The notes under the pieces were generated by a model. That model worked only from the letters and a program-made list of their open reading frames with translations, had not been told where the DNA came from and ran no database searches. This document shows, one piece after another, positions 24,166 to 32,381 of a stretch of 64,000 nt of DNA (position 1 is its first letter; every line of letters starts with the position of its first letter). The translations under genes were made by a program, and so were the position numbers. Origin of the DNA: Cognatundibacterium rivi (GTDB taxonomy: Bacteria > Pseudomonadota > Gammaproteobacteria > Burkholderiales > Burkholderiaceae_D); the NCBI RefSeq assembly GCF_018139565.1, contig NZ_JAGSPK010000001.1, positions 806,001-870,000 on the forward strand, given 5' to 3'.

Positions 24166-24489
24166 ATGCAACACATCACCGCACAAGAACTGGCTCAATG
24201 GCTGACTGATAGCAGTAAAAAACCTCCGCTTTTACTCGATGTCCGGGAACCTGGCGAGTATGAAACTTGTCATATCGAGGGTGCTCAACTGATGCCTATG
24301 CAAACAGTTCCTGTGCGCTTGAATGAGCTGGATGAGGATGCGACGATTGTTTGTATTTGTCATCACGGTGGTCGCAGTATGCAAGTCGCTCATTTCCTCG
24401 AACACCGGGGATACAGCAAAGTGATTAACCTGACTGGTGGTGTGCATGCGTGGGCACAGCAAGTCGATCCGGCTATGCCGACCTATTAA
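24166..24489 (+). CDS. Single-domain rhodanese sulfurtransferase
   Basis: Protein of 107 residues consisting of one rhodanese domain. The start motif 'LLLDVREPGEYETCHIEGA' and the active-site loop C-H-H-G-G-R-S, in 'CICHHGGRSMQVAHFLEHRG', are intact, with the catalytic Cys as first residue of the loop; the closing 'NLTGGVHAWAQQVDP' is typical. It should carry sulfur as a persulfide, cytosolic, with no known acceptor here. It lies 25 bases after the PCMT-like gene and 23 bases before tolC, in one likely operon. Confidence 0.93.
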   Translation: MQHITAQELAQWLTDSSKKPPLLLDVREPGEYETCHIEGAQLMPMQTVPVRLNELDEDATIVCICHHGGRSMQVAHFLEHRGYSKVINLTGGVHAWAQQVDPAMPTY

Positions 24490-24512
24490 CTAACTTTTAT
24501 TCGGAGTGTTTC

Positions 24513-25835
24513 ATGCGTAATCCAGTTGTTGCTGCACTGCTTGCAAGTGCTTTCCTGTCGCTGAGTGCGAATGCTACTGATTTGCTGCAAATTTATCAGG
24601 ATGCGCTCGCCAACGACCCTCAATATGCGAGTGCCCGTTCCTCGCTGACGGCAGGTCAGGAAAAGTCAGTGCAGGGACGCGCTGGTTTGCTGCCAACGAT
24701 AGGTCTGAACGGGAGTGATACCCGTTCACGCGTCGAATCACAACCCGATATCGCGAATGCGGATCGCAATTTTACGACCTTCTCGAATACATGGTCGCTT
24801 GCCTTGTCGCAGCCTTTGTTCCGCTGGGCAAACTGGCAACAATACGAACAAGGTAAATTGTCTGTCGTGATCAGCGAAGCCCAGTTTGCGCAGGCAAAAC
24901 AGGATCTGATCGTACGTGTCGGTCAGGCATATTTCGATGTGCTGGCCGCACAAGATACGCTGGCAACATTGCAGGCGCAAAAAGTGGCGATCTCAGAACA
25001 ACTGGCATCCGCGAAACGCAATTTTGAAGTCGGTACTTCAACCATCACCGATACGCATGAAGCGCAGGCACGTTACGATCTGGCAACGGCGCAGGAATTC
25101 GCTGCACAAAGTGATCTGCAGGTGAAGCGTTCAGCTTTACAACAAATCATTGGTAAAGAAACGGGTGAACTGGCGACACTGAAAGCCGGTGTAAAACTGA
25201 ATTCACCGCAGCCCGCGGCGGTGAATGAGTGGGTCAGCTCAGCCGAAAAACAAAACTTCAATGTTGTCGCGTCCGAAGTGGCTGTTGAAGTTGCGAAACG
25301 TGAAATTGAAAGAAACCGCGCCGGACATTATCCGACGCTGGATCTGGTGGCAAGTACCGGCCGTACCGCAACAGGTGGCGCTTCTTCCACCGGCACCGGC
25401 GTTGTAAAACCGACGACGATCGGTGTGCAATGGAGCATTCCATTATTTGCCGGTTTTGCAGTCGACAGCAAAGTTAAAGAAGCCGTTGCTTTGCAAGAAA
25501 AAGCCCGCAATGATCTGGAAACCAATCGTCGCAGCGCAGCGCAGGGAGCGCGTCAGGCTTATACCGGCGTGACCAGCGGTCTGGCACAGGTTAAAGCATA
25601 TGAGGCAGCAGAAATTTCCAGTCAGTCTGCGTTGGATTCCAATAAACTCGGTTATCAGGTTGGTGTTCGCATCAATATCGATGTGCTGAATGCGCAACAA
25701 CAGTTGTACACCACGCGTCAGAATCTGGCGAAAGCACGTTACGACACCATCATGAATGGCCTGCGTCTGAAGTCGGCAGCAGGGACATTGAAAGAAGAAG
25801 ATTTATCTGAAGTGAATACCTTGTTGCAGCGCTAA
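24513..25835 (+). CDS. tolC: TolC-family outer-membrane channel
   Basis: Outer-membrane efflux/secretion channel of 440 residues. A signal peptide (about 1-23, 'ALLASAFLSLSANA') precedes the mature 'TDLLQIYQDALANDPQYASARS', the characteristic TolC start. Long alpha-helical coiled regions repeat twice, with 'RVGQAYFDVLAAQDTLATL' in the first and 'GARQAYTGVTSGLAQVKAYE' in the second half, and 'YQVGVRINIDVLNAQQQLYTTRQNLAKARYD'-like repeat ends. I chose ATG 24513 with GGAG upstream; the frame to 24450 would overlap the rhodanese gene. A strong terminator follows. It probably serves the nearby MacAB-like exporter or others. Confidence 0.93.
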   Translation: MRNPVVAALLASAFLSLSANATDLLQIYQDALANDPQYASARSSLTAGQEKSVQGRAGLLPTIGLNGSDTRSRVESQPDIANADRNFTTFSNTWSLALSQPLFRWANWQQYEQGKLSVVISEAQFAQAKQDLIVRVGQAYFDVLAAQDTLATLQAQKVAISEQLASAKRNFEVGTSTITDTHEAQARYDLATAQEFAAQSDLQVKRSALQQIIGKETGELATLKAGVKLNSPQPAAVNEWVSSAEKQNFNVVASEVAVEVAKREIERNRAGHYPTLDLVASTGRTATGGASSTGTGVVKPTTIGVQWSIPLFAGFAVDSKVKEAVALQEKARNDLETNRRSAAQGARQAYTGVTSGLAQVKAYEAAEISSQSALDSNKLGYQVGVRINIDVLNAQQQLYTTRQNLAKARYDTIMNGLRLKSAAGTLKEEDLSEVNTLLQR

Positions 25836-25876
25836 AAACGACAACAAGTCGATTTGAGAACAATCGTTCGACAACA

Positions 25877-25904
25877 AAAAAGCCCGCCGAATGCGGGCTT
25901 TTTT
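25877..25904 (+). terminator. Intrinsic terminator after tolC
   Basis: The arms AAAAAGCCCGC (25877-25887) and GCGGGCTTTTTT (25893-25904) enclose CGAAT. The T tract makes this a strong rightward terminator; the A tract makes it work leftward too. Confidence 0.95.
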
Positions 25905-26042
25905 GATTTTGATCATGCCAGTTTGTTGCATATCAATTTGTATTTCAGTGCAGGGTAAACACTGACGTATCATAGGAGCTGATCGCTGGTACACCGATGT
26001 TGTCGTCCAGCTTGGCTACTTATTTATTCATGAAAGTCATTT

Positions 26043-27281
26043 ATGGCGTTACCCGGGTTTTTGAATAAGCGTTGGCTGATACCAGTCTTTGTTCTGGCAG
26101 GATTCATCTTGCTGTCGGGCCTGATTTTTTCTTCCGCGCTGTTTGGTCCCCGGTTGGAGGTCTTTACTTTGCAACGCGGTGAATTAGTACAAACCGTGGT
26201 TGCCAGCGGCAGGGTGGCGACACCAGCAAGAGTGGATATCGGTACGCAAATTACCGGGCGCGTCGCTGCTGTTCCCGTCAAAGAAGGGCAGACTGTGCGA
26301 GCCGGGGATCTGTTGATAGAGCTGGCTGCTGCCGACGAAAAAGCAGCACTGGAGCTGGCGCAGGCGAATATCCGGCAAGCAGAAGCCAGACTCAGGCAGT
26401 TGCAACAGCTGACGCAGCCAACCTCGGAGCAAGTGCTGGTACAGGCACAGGCTAATCTGATCAACGTCGAGAAGCAATATCAGCGCACCCGCGAGCTGGT
26501 GACACAGGGCTTTGTCGGTAAGTCGCAGCTCGATGAGTCACAGCGTGCGCTCGACGTTGCGCGAAGTCAGTTAAAGAGTGCGCAATTCCAGCTGCAATCG
26601 AGTAAGCCCGATGGCAGCGATTATCAACTCGCCGTTGCCGGATTACAGCAGGCGAAAGCGAATCTGGCAGCAGCGCAGGCCAAACTTGAGCACACCAGAA
26701 TCACGGCGGTGGTCGATGGTGTGCTGATTGCCAGAGATGTAGAACGTGGCGATATCGTACAACCGGGCAAAATCCTGATGGTGTTATCACCCGCAGGAAT
26801 CAGCCAGTTGGTGGTGCAGATAGACGAAAAGAATCTGCGTTACATCCGCATGGGGCAGCCTGCTTTCGGCGTGACTGATGCCTATCCGGGCCAGAAATTT
26901 CCGGTACAAGTCGCGTATATTAATCCCGGTGTTGATGCCCAACGCGGCTCAGTGAATGTCAAATTGAACGTATTAAAGTCACCGCTGTTTCTGACGCAGG
27001 ATATGACGGTATCGGTAGAGATAGAAGTCGCCCGAAGCCGCGATGCTTTATCGTTGAATGTGGAAGCGATCCGCGATGCCAGTACGCTGCATCCGTGGGT
27101 GATGGCGGTGGTGGATGGGCGCGCAGTGCGGCGTCCTGTGACGATAGGCATACGCGGCGATAAAAGCGTGGAGATTACTTCCGGGCTGAATCCGCATGAT
27201 GTTGTGCTGCCAGCGACGAATATGACAATAGAGGCGGGGCAGCGGGTACGTCCTGTCGTCACGAAAAATCCGCAGTCATGA
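26043..27281 (+). CDS. MacA-like periplasmic adaptor of an ABC exporter
   Basis: Membrane fusion protein of 412 residues. One N-terminal helix (LIPVFVLAGFILLSGLIF, about 13-31) anchors it, followed by the lipoyl half-motif ('VVASGRVATPARVDIGTQITGRV ... VKEGQTVRAGDLLIEL'), a coiled-coil hairpin (about 95-205), the second lipoyl half ('TAVVDGVLIARDVERGDIV') and a beta-barrel region. It should bridge the permease encoded next to a TolC-type channel. Its last bases overlap the permease start by ATGA (27278-27281), giving a three-gene operon with the permease and ATPase. Substrate unknown; the organisation is that of macrolide/lipoprotein-type MacAB systems. Confidence 0.92.
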   Translation: MALPGFLNKRWLIPVFVLAGFILLSGLIFSSALFGPRLEVFTLQRGELVQTVVASGRVATPARVDIGTQITGRVAAVPVKEGQTVRAGDLLIELAAADEKAALELAQANIRQAEARLRQLQQLTQPTSEQVLVQAQANLINVEKQYQRTRELVTQGFVGKSQLDESQRALDVARSQLKSAQFQLQSSKPDGSDYQLAVAGLQQAKANLAAAQAKLEHTRITAVVDGVLIARDVERGDIVQPGKILMVLSPAGISQLVVQIDEKNLRYIRMGQPAFGVTDAYPGQKFPVQVAYINPGVDAQRGSVNVKLNVLKSPLFLTQDMTVSVEIEVARSRDALSLNVEAIRDASTLHPWVMAVVDGRAVRRPVTIGIRGDKSVEITSGLNPHDVVLPATNMTIEAGQRVRPVVTKNPQS

Positions 27282-28507
27282 ATCGCTGGCTTCCTTTTGA
27301 GTGGATAGTCGCCACCCGCTTTCTGCGCGAGGGGCGCATGCAATCTCTGTTTATTATTCTCGGGGTTGCGATCGGTGTTGGCGTCATTGTATTTATGTCG
27401 GCCTTACTGGCTGGCTTGCAGGCGAATTTATTTCGCCGCGTATTAAGTTCGCAGCCACATATCACGCTAGAAAGACCGAAGCAACAGGCCACGCCGGCAT
27501 TGCTTGCGGCACCGGGACAGCAGATCGTGACGACCATACAAAAACCATCGCAGCGTGTGAATACCATCGACCAGTGGCAAAAAATCCGCGATCAGGTCGA
27601 GGCGCGTAACGACGTTGTGACTGTCTCGCCAACCACAACTGGGCCGGCACTGGTGGTGCGCGGCAGTGCCACGCAATCAGTGTCGGTGATCGGCATTTTG
27701 CCCGAGCAATACAACAAGATCGTGCCGCTCTCAGAAAAAATAACCGCCGGCGTTTTTCGCCTGACGAATACCGACGTCATGATAGGCACGCAACTGGCGG
27801 AAGACATGGGCGTTGGGCTCGGCGATAAATTACGCCTCAATTCAGCGGCTGGCACCAGTCTGATTTTGAATATTGTCGGCATTTTTGATTTGGGCAGTCG
27901 CGCTGCTAATCAACGTAATGTGTATGTGCTGTTATCGACTGCACAGAATTTATTGAATATGGTCGGTGGCGTGTCGAACATAGAATTAACGGTGCATGAT
28001 CCTTACAGCGCGGAGGATATTGCGCAATCTATTGCCAACAGTACGGGGCTGAACGCACTGAGCTGGATAACGACTAACAGCCAGTTTTTTCTGGCGATGC
28101 GGGCGCAGACCTATTCCAGTTTGTTGATCCGTGTTTTTGTTGCGCTGTCGGTCGCAGCGGGGATCGCCAGCGTCCTGGTAGTGTCGGTTGTGCAGCGGCA
28201 AAAAGATATAGGCATCCTGCGGGCGATGGGCGGCAGCCGCGGGCAGGTGCGCCGGATATTCCTGATACAAGGGGCGCTGGTTGGTTTAGCAGGTTCTGTC
28301 ATTGGTTCCATGATGGCGGTTGGTTTACTGGCGATGTGGAAAATCGTCGCCAGAAATCCGGATGGCACGCCTATGTTTGTGATTAACGTCGATTGGCAGT
28401 TTTTTGTCTGGAGCGCATTGCTTGCTATGCTGGCTGGTGTACTTGCTGCGGCGACGCCAGCGGTACGTGCCGCGCGCCTTGATCCTGTGGTGGCGATCCG
28501 TGGCTGA
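27278..28507 (+). CDS. MacB-type ABC transporter permease (FtsX-like)
   Basis: Inner-membrane permease of 409 residues. A first helix ([24 protein letters not shown], about 22-45) is followed by a periplasmic MacB-like core domain (about 50-265: '[24 protein letters not shown]') and three C-terminal helices of the FtsX module (about 278-400), with the coupling motif '[20 protein letters not shown]'. Here the ATPase is a separate gene rather than fused, as in LolCDE or DevBCA systems. The stop overlaps the GTG start of the ATPase gene. Confidence 0.93.
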   Translation: MNRWLPFEWIVATRFLREGRMQSLFIILGVAIGVGVIVFMSALLAGLQANLFRRVLSSQPHITLERPKQQATPALLAAPGQQIVTTIQKPSQRVNTIDQWQKIRDQVEARNDVVTVSPTTTGPALVVRGSATQSVSVIGILPEQYNKIVPLSEKITAGVFRLTNTDVMIGTQLAEDMGVGLGDKLRLNSAAGTSLILNIVGIFDLGSRAANQRNVYVLLSTAQNLLNMVGGVSNIELTVHDPYSAEDIAQSIANSTGLNALSWITTNSQFFLAMRAQTYSSLLIRVFVALSVAAGIASVLVVSVVQRQKDIGILRAMGGSRGQVRRIFLIQGALVGLAGSVIGSMMAVGLLAMWKIVARNPDGTPMFVINVDWQFFVWSALLAMLAGVLAAATPAVRAARLDPVVAIRG

Positions 28508-29201
28508 TACTGTCCTTCTTCTTCAACAAGTCTGCAAATCGTATGCGGTTGGCACACCGGCAGAAACCCAGGTGTTGTTTGATATTGATCTGCATCTGCA
28601 ACAAGGTGAGTTTGCTGCATTGATCGGCCCTTCCGGTTCCGGCAAAAGCACCTTGCTCAATATCATAGGCTTACTGGATCGTCCCAGTGGCGGGCAACTG
28701 ATCATGACCGGTCAGGATACCGGCAATCTTGATGAGGCGCGGCTGACGCAGTTACGCGGGCAGGCTATTGGCTTTGTGTTTCAGTCGCATTATCTGCTCA
28801 CTGCGTTCAGCGCGACAGAAAACGTGATGATGCCTATGCTGATGCAAAATGGCCGCCCGGATGATCGTATGCGTGAACGGGCACAGTATTTGTTAGCGGA
28901 AGTGGGCTTGAAGCAATGGCAGGATAGTCTGGTAGGGAATATGTCGGGTGGTCAGCAACAAAGGGTAGCGATTGCGCGGGCGCTGGCACTGAATCCCCCG
29001 TTGATACTCGCAGATGAGCCGACCGGTAATCTCGACACCAAATCCACTGATGCAATTTTTGAGCTGATGCGTAAGGTGAATGCCGAACAACACACCACGT
29101 TTCTGATGGTGACGCACAATATGGAGTTGGCAGAACGTTGTGATCGCACTATAGAGCTGGTCGATGGCAGGATCGCTCCGTCGATTTCTACCAGCACCTG
29201 A
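28500..29201 (+). CDS. MacB/LolD-type ABC transporter ATPase
   Basis: ATPase of 233 residues powering the exporter. Walker [10 protein letters not shown], the Q-loop 'FVFQSHYLL', signature '[16 protein letters not shown]', Walker B '[15 protein letters not shown]' and the H-loop '[12 protein letters not shown]' are all present in order. The longer frame to 28404 would run antifold through the permease; I chose GTG 28500, which overlaps the permease stop by eight bases and begins just before the family's conserved '[10 protein letters not shown]' strand. No clear Shine-Dalgarno is seen, consistent with translational coupling. Confidence 0.92.
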   Translation: MADTVLLLQQVCKSYAVGTPAETQVLFDIDLHLQQGEFAALIGPSGSGKSTLLNIIGLLDRPSGGQLIMTGQDTGNLDEARLTQLRGQAIGFVFQSHYLLTAFSATENVMMPMLMQNGRPDDRMRERAQYLLAEVGLKQWQDSLVGNMSGGQQQRVAIARALALNPPLILADEPTGNLDTKSTDAIFELMRKVNAEQHTTFLMVTHNMELAERCDRTIELVDGRIAPSISTST

Positions 29202-29227
29202 GCTTAATACCGGTTCTGCTGATTCTG

Positions 29228-29256
29228 CTGGTTCAGACAGAGTTCAGCTGAACCAG
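29228..29256 (+). terminator. Stem-loop between the ABC exporter operon and a convergent gene
   Basis: CTGGTTCAG (29228-29236) and CTGAACCAG (29248-29256) are perfect 9-bp arms, with only TTTC after them. The hairpin reaches into the C-terminal codons of the convergent gene. It may terminate the exporter mRNA, weakly. Confidence 0.5.
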
Positions 29257-29555
29257 TTTCTGACATTGAGACCGATAAAATGTCCGAAGACAACGATGAG
29301 CATGAATGGCACCAGTGCAAAGCAGGCCTGCGCAATGACTTTCCAGAGTAACCACAACTGACGGGAAATCAATGGCGTGACCGCCCATACGCAGGTCAGG
29401 TAAACCAGCACCAGCGAGCACATGAACAGTATCAATAAAAAACCTTCGGGGCGATACGGTGCTGCAAACGCAATAATGGCGCTCCAGGCAATCCACGCAG
29501 AGAGTGCCGACAGCATGATTCTGTGCGCAAATTCCATGACAGGTAATGATCTCAT
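29244..29555 (-). CDS. Hypothetical membrane protein of 103 residues
   Basis: Small integral membrane protein with three predicted helices: about 15-32 (LSALSAWIAWSAIIAFAA), 40-60 (LILFMCSLVLVYLTCVWAV) and 72-92 (IAQACFALVPFMLIVVFG). No family is recognised. AAGGA lies ten bases before the ATG at 29555, which I prefer to the longer frame to 29597. It is convergent with the MacAB-like operon. Confidence 0.65.
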   Translation of the reverse strand: MRSLPVMEFAHRIMLSALSAWIAWSAIIAFAAPYRPEGFLLILFMCSLVLVYLTCVWAVTPLISRQLWLLWKVIAQACFALVPFMLIVVFGHFIGLNVRNWFS

Positions 29556-29631
29556 CGGATGATTTCCTTCTGCGTAAGTGTGCCGGAGAATCGGCACTCC
29601 CCGGTCTGAACTGTCTTATCAGGGAAGTGCT

Positions 29632-30231
29632 TTATTCGTTTTTCTGTAAATGATTAATCAATTGATGTAAGCCCGCGGTCATCGCTTGCACGGAACCCAG
29701 CATATCCCACTGATCATCGCCGATTTTAACGTAATTTGATACTGCCCGGAGTTCCAGACATTTCTGTTTTTCCAGTTGGCAGATATGGAAAAAAGCGGCA
29801 CCTTCCATGTTTTCGATATCACATTGGCTGTTGTCGATAAACGGCGCCATTGCTGCATTGACGGAAATGCCGTGTGCCAGCGGAAATGGCTGTCCGGCGG
29901 GGATATGTTCGCAATGCAAGGTATGGCGGCGTTCAAATTCCATCTCTATTGGCAGATGCGCCATGTGGACAAAACCTGTCGGCGTGAAAAATCCGAGATC
30001 GGCTTCCACTTCACTTTCGACCAGCACAACATCGCCGATCTTGAAACGCGAATGAGGAAAGACGCCGGCAATACCGGACAAAATCAGCATATCCGGGCGG
30101 TGCTCATGTATCGCTTTGACGGTTGCATACGTGGTTGCCGTCAGGCCGACGCCGGAAACAATACTGATCACATCATCGCGTTGAAACAGGCTGGCTTCGG
30201 TTTGAGTAGGGAACAGAACAATGATCTTCAT
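29632..30231 (-). CDS. Nucleoside phosphorylase-family hydrolase (MqnB/MTA nucleosidase-like)
   Basis: Soluble enzyme of 199 residues of the PNP/UDP phosphorylase fold. Seen are the opening 'MKIIVLFPTQTEASLF', the phosphate-loop-like 'ILSGIAGVFPHSRFKIGDVVLV' and the purine/ribose site 'CDIENMEGAAFFHIC' with the conserved M-E-G. The late conserved Asp is at 'YVKIGDDQWD'. The pattern is closest to futalosine hydrolase (MqnB) or methylthioadenosine nucleosidases, but no other futalosine-pathway gene is near. The start at ATG 30231 matches the family N-terminus; the frame upstream only adds TTG/ATG options to 30309. Confidence 0.78.
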   Translation of the reverse strand: MKIIVLFPTQTEASLFQRDDVISIVSGVGLTATTYATVKAIHEHRPDMLILSGIAGVFPHSRFKIGDVVLVESEVEADLGFFTPTGFVHMAHLPIEMEFERRHTLHCEHIPAGQPFPLAHGISVNAAMAPFIDNSQCDIENMEGAAFFHICQLEKQKCLELRAVSNYVKIGDDQWDMLGSVQAMTAGLHQLINHLQKNE

Positions 30232-30449
30232 AGGAGGAGAGTCGGATTCAAGGGAAAAACGGGTAAGGTATTGCGTATCCTGATCGGCTGCCATGTCGCA
30301 CATCAACAAAATGCTGTAAACCTTTTTCTCCGCAGCACGTTATAGGGAAAGCAGGCATTTTCAACTCAACCGCATCGAAATAGTATGATGGCGCGTGTCT
30401 GGTTGCCATTTATTTTGCTGTCAGCAGCAGAGACAATTACAGAGCTTAT

Positions 30450-30956
30450 ATGAAAAAATTTATTTTATTCGCGGCGCTTGCGTCCTCATTGCTGAGTGCT
30501 GAATCCGCATCAGCGCAGAATGTTAATTTATCGGTGCAATTTGGTCAGCCCGGTTTTTACGGACAACTGGATATCGGAAATTTTCCGCAGCCGCAATTAA
30601 TTTATCGCGAACCTCGCATTGTTTATCGCAGCCCCGCGCCATTACCGCCGCTGTATCTGGTCGTGCCTCCCGGTCATCGCAAACATTGGGATAAGCATTG
30701 TTCACGCTATGACGCTTGTGGCCGGCCGGTTTATTTTGTGACCGAGAATTGGTATAACACCCAGGTAGTGCCTCGCTATCGTGATGGTCAATATCGTGAA
30801 CCGCATCGCGACTATAACAACGGACCAAACCGCGGTTACGATGGCCGCGATGACAGAGATCATCGTGAACACGGTCGCGGCAGAGATAATGACCGTGGTC
30901 AGGAAAATGGGCGTGGTCACGATAATGGTCGAGGCAGAGGACCGCATAACGATTAA
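30450..30956 (+). CDS. Secreted protein with Arg/Asp/Gly/His-rich repetitive tail
   Basis: Protein of 168 residues. It has a signal peptide (MKKFILFAALASSLLSAESASA, cleavage near residue 22), then a Pro/Tyr-rich region with 'PLYLVVPPGHRKHWDKHCSRYDACGRPVYFV' containing two cysteines. The C-terminal 50 residues are made of imperfect (G/N)RGxDN and RGHDN units, strongly basic-acidic mixed and His-rich. Proteins of this build are frequent in Burkholderiales and unnamed. A periplasmic or exported location is likely; metal or polyanion binding by the tail is speculation. Confidence 0.7.
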   Translation: MKKFILFAALASSLLSAESASAQNVNLSVQFGQPGFYGQLDIGNFPQPQLIYREPRIVYRSPAPLPPLYLVVPPGHRKHWDKHCSRYDACGRPVYFVTENWYNTQVVPRYRDGQYREPHRDYNNGPNRGYDGRDDRDHREHGRGRDNDRGQENGRGHDNGRGRGPHND

Positions 30957-31034
30957 TCTGCCTGTGGTTTTGGCGAACGATGTCTGTAGCGGTTTTAGCG
31001 CAGACATTGTGCCCGGGCCTCCGGAATGGCCTCA

Positions 31035-31074
31035 GGAGGTCAGAATATACCCCCGGGAGTATATTCTGACCTCC
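31035..31074. repeat. Perfect 16-bp inverted repeat, copy C of the palindromic element family
   Basis: The arms at 31035-31050 and 31059-31074 are exact complements around CCCCGGGA, giving a 40-base perfect hairpin. Downstream (31075-31140) the words ATAAGGACAT and TACTCCCCATTTTT recur as in copy B (reverse orientation and direct respectively), so it seems a rearranged or decayed member of the family. It lies between the secreted-protein gene and the cytochrome c gene. Confidence 0.75.
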
Positions 31075-31271
31075 TTTGTTTATAAGGACATCTGGCATGT
31101 TTTGGCTGATACTCCCCATTTTTATGAAAATCAGGGGATATTTTCAGTGTCAAAGACGGGTTTTCAGCGTAACTGCAGCTCAACTGCATCGCTACTGATA
31201 ACCAGCTTTGCCGCAGTCATACTGGTCGTTTTCATTGTTCTGCAAAAGCAGCGGCGCTCGCTGAGATTGAC

Positions 31272-31649
31272 TTACGGAAAGCTGCGCAAGTAGGCCAGAA
31301 GATCAGCGATTTTCTTGTCGTCGCTCATGCCATAAAAGCGCATTTTTGTGCCGGGCACAACATCGTCCGGCGCTTGCAAAAAGGCGCGCAGATTTTTTTC
31401 TGTCCACACCAGTTTTGCATTTTTCATTGCGGGCGAATATTTAAAGTCCGTTGTCGAACCCGCCGTTCTGCCGATCACGCCGTTCAGTTGCGGCGCAAAG
31501 CCGCCGTGTGCGGACGTGCCGATCTGGTGGCAGGACGCACAGCGCGATGTAAACAGCAACTTTCCTGCCTCAACATTTTCTGCGCCGACCGCTAACGGCG
31601 CAACCATCGCCATCAGCAGAAGCAGGTGGTGTTGCTGCATCAGGCGCAT
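31272..31649 (-). CDS. Periplasmic class I cytochrome c
   Basis: Protein of 125 residues with a signal peptide (about 1-23) and one heme site, C-A-S-C-H in 'FTSRCASCHQIGTS'. The distal Met ligand is probably in 'VVPGTKMRFYG', as in mitochondrial-type cytochromes c2. The layout 'APQLNGVIGRTAGSTTDFKYSPAMK ... LRAFLQAPDDVVPGTKM' is typical of this class. It is a soluble periplasmic electron carrier. The start overlaps the last bases of the TetR gene upstream, so both can be on one transcript, although the functional link is unclear. Confidence 0.93.
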   Translation of the reverse strand: MRLMQQHHLLLLMAMVAPLAVGAENVEAGKLLFTSRCASCHQIGTSAHGGFAPQLNGVIGRTAGSTTDFKYSPAMKNAKLVWTEKNLRAFLQAPDDVVPGTKMRFYGMSDDKKIADLLAYLRSFP

Positions 31650-32263
31650 GTTGTCTGCGCCGGTTTTTGCGGTGCATAGGCCGCCATAAAAACATCGATG
31701 GCTCTGGCCGTCATTGCTTTGATGTCTGCTTCACTGACATGCTCCAGCAGCTTGAACAGAAATGGATTAATCAATTCTGCTTCCAGCAAACCATGTAATT
31801 GCAGAGTGGCGACTGCCGCATCTCCCTGGCGCAGTTTTCCTTGTGTCATGGCGTCTTGCAGAAAGTTTGTGAGGATGCTCTGGCTGCTCAGAATGCCGCG
31901 TTCATACAGCAGTTTGCCAAGTTGCCCCGGCGCGGTGATTGCCATGTGCCTTTGCGCCATGATTTCTGGCGAATACAGAAATGACAGCAGATGTTCGCCA
32001 AAGTAACGCAAGGCTTCGGTGATATCCGTGTTGGTCTGGTCGAACGCATCGAACATTGCCTGGCGCTTGGTCTCGGCAGACTTGTACATGATTTCAAAAA
32101 ATAACTCTTCCTTTGACGCGAAGTAGTTATACAGCGTTGCTTTCGAGCCGCCCAGCCGGGCGCAGATTTCCGACATCGACGTCCGCTCAAATCCCAATTC
32201 CTGAAAAGCCTGCGCTGCCACGCTCAGTATGGCCTGCCGTTTTGCTTCGGTTTTCATTTTCAT
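31640..32263 (-). CDS. TetR-family repressor of the adjacent EmrAB-type efflux operon
   Basis: Regulator of 207 residues. The N-terminal helix-turn-helix is clear ('AAQAFQELGFERTSMSEICARLGGSKATLYNYFASKEELF', about 15-55). Its gene is divergent from a three-gene efflux operon, and a 17-bp perfect palindrome lies between the two (32342-32358), so it very likely represses that operon and itself. The frame begins with TTG at 32281; I chose ATG 32263, with 32257 as another option. Confidence 0.9.
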   Translation of the reverse strand: MKMKTEAKRQAILSVAAQAFQELGFERTSMSEICARLGGSKATLYNYFASKEELFFEIMYKSAETKRQAMFDAFDQTNTDITEALRYFGEHLLSFLYSPEIMAQRHMAITAPGQLGKLLYERGILSSQSILTNFLQDAMTQGKLRQGDAAVATLQLHGLLEAELINPFLFKLLEHVSEADIKAMTARAIDVFMAAYAPQKPAQTTCA

Positions 32264-32325
32264 GTCAATAGCATCTCTCAAAAATAAATAACTGTACCGA
32301 CCTGTTCATTTTAGCACGAGGTTGC

Positions 32326-32358
32326 TATAATTCGTAAAACGTACTGTACGGTACAGTA
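32326..32358 (+). promoter_or_regulatory. Efflux operon promoter -10 and TetR operator
   Basis: A perfect -10 box TATAAT (32326-32331) is followed 10 bases later by TACTGTAC-G-GTACAGTA (32342-32358), a perfect 17-bp palindrome just past the expected transcription start. A half-site-like ACTGTACCG sits upstream (32291-32299). No good -35 hexamer is seen, so the promoter may be weak or activator-aided. Confidence 0.75.
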
Positions 32359-32381
32359 ATGAACGAAAGAGAGAATTTCTT

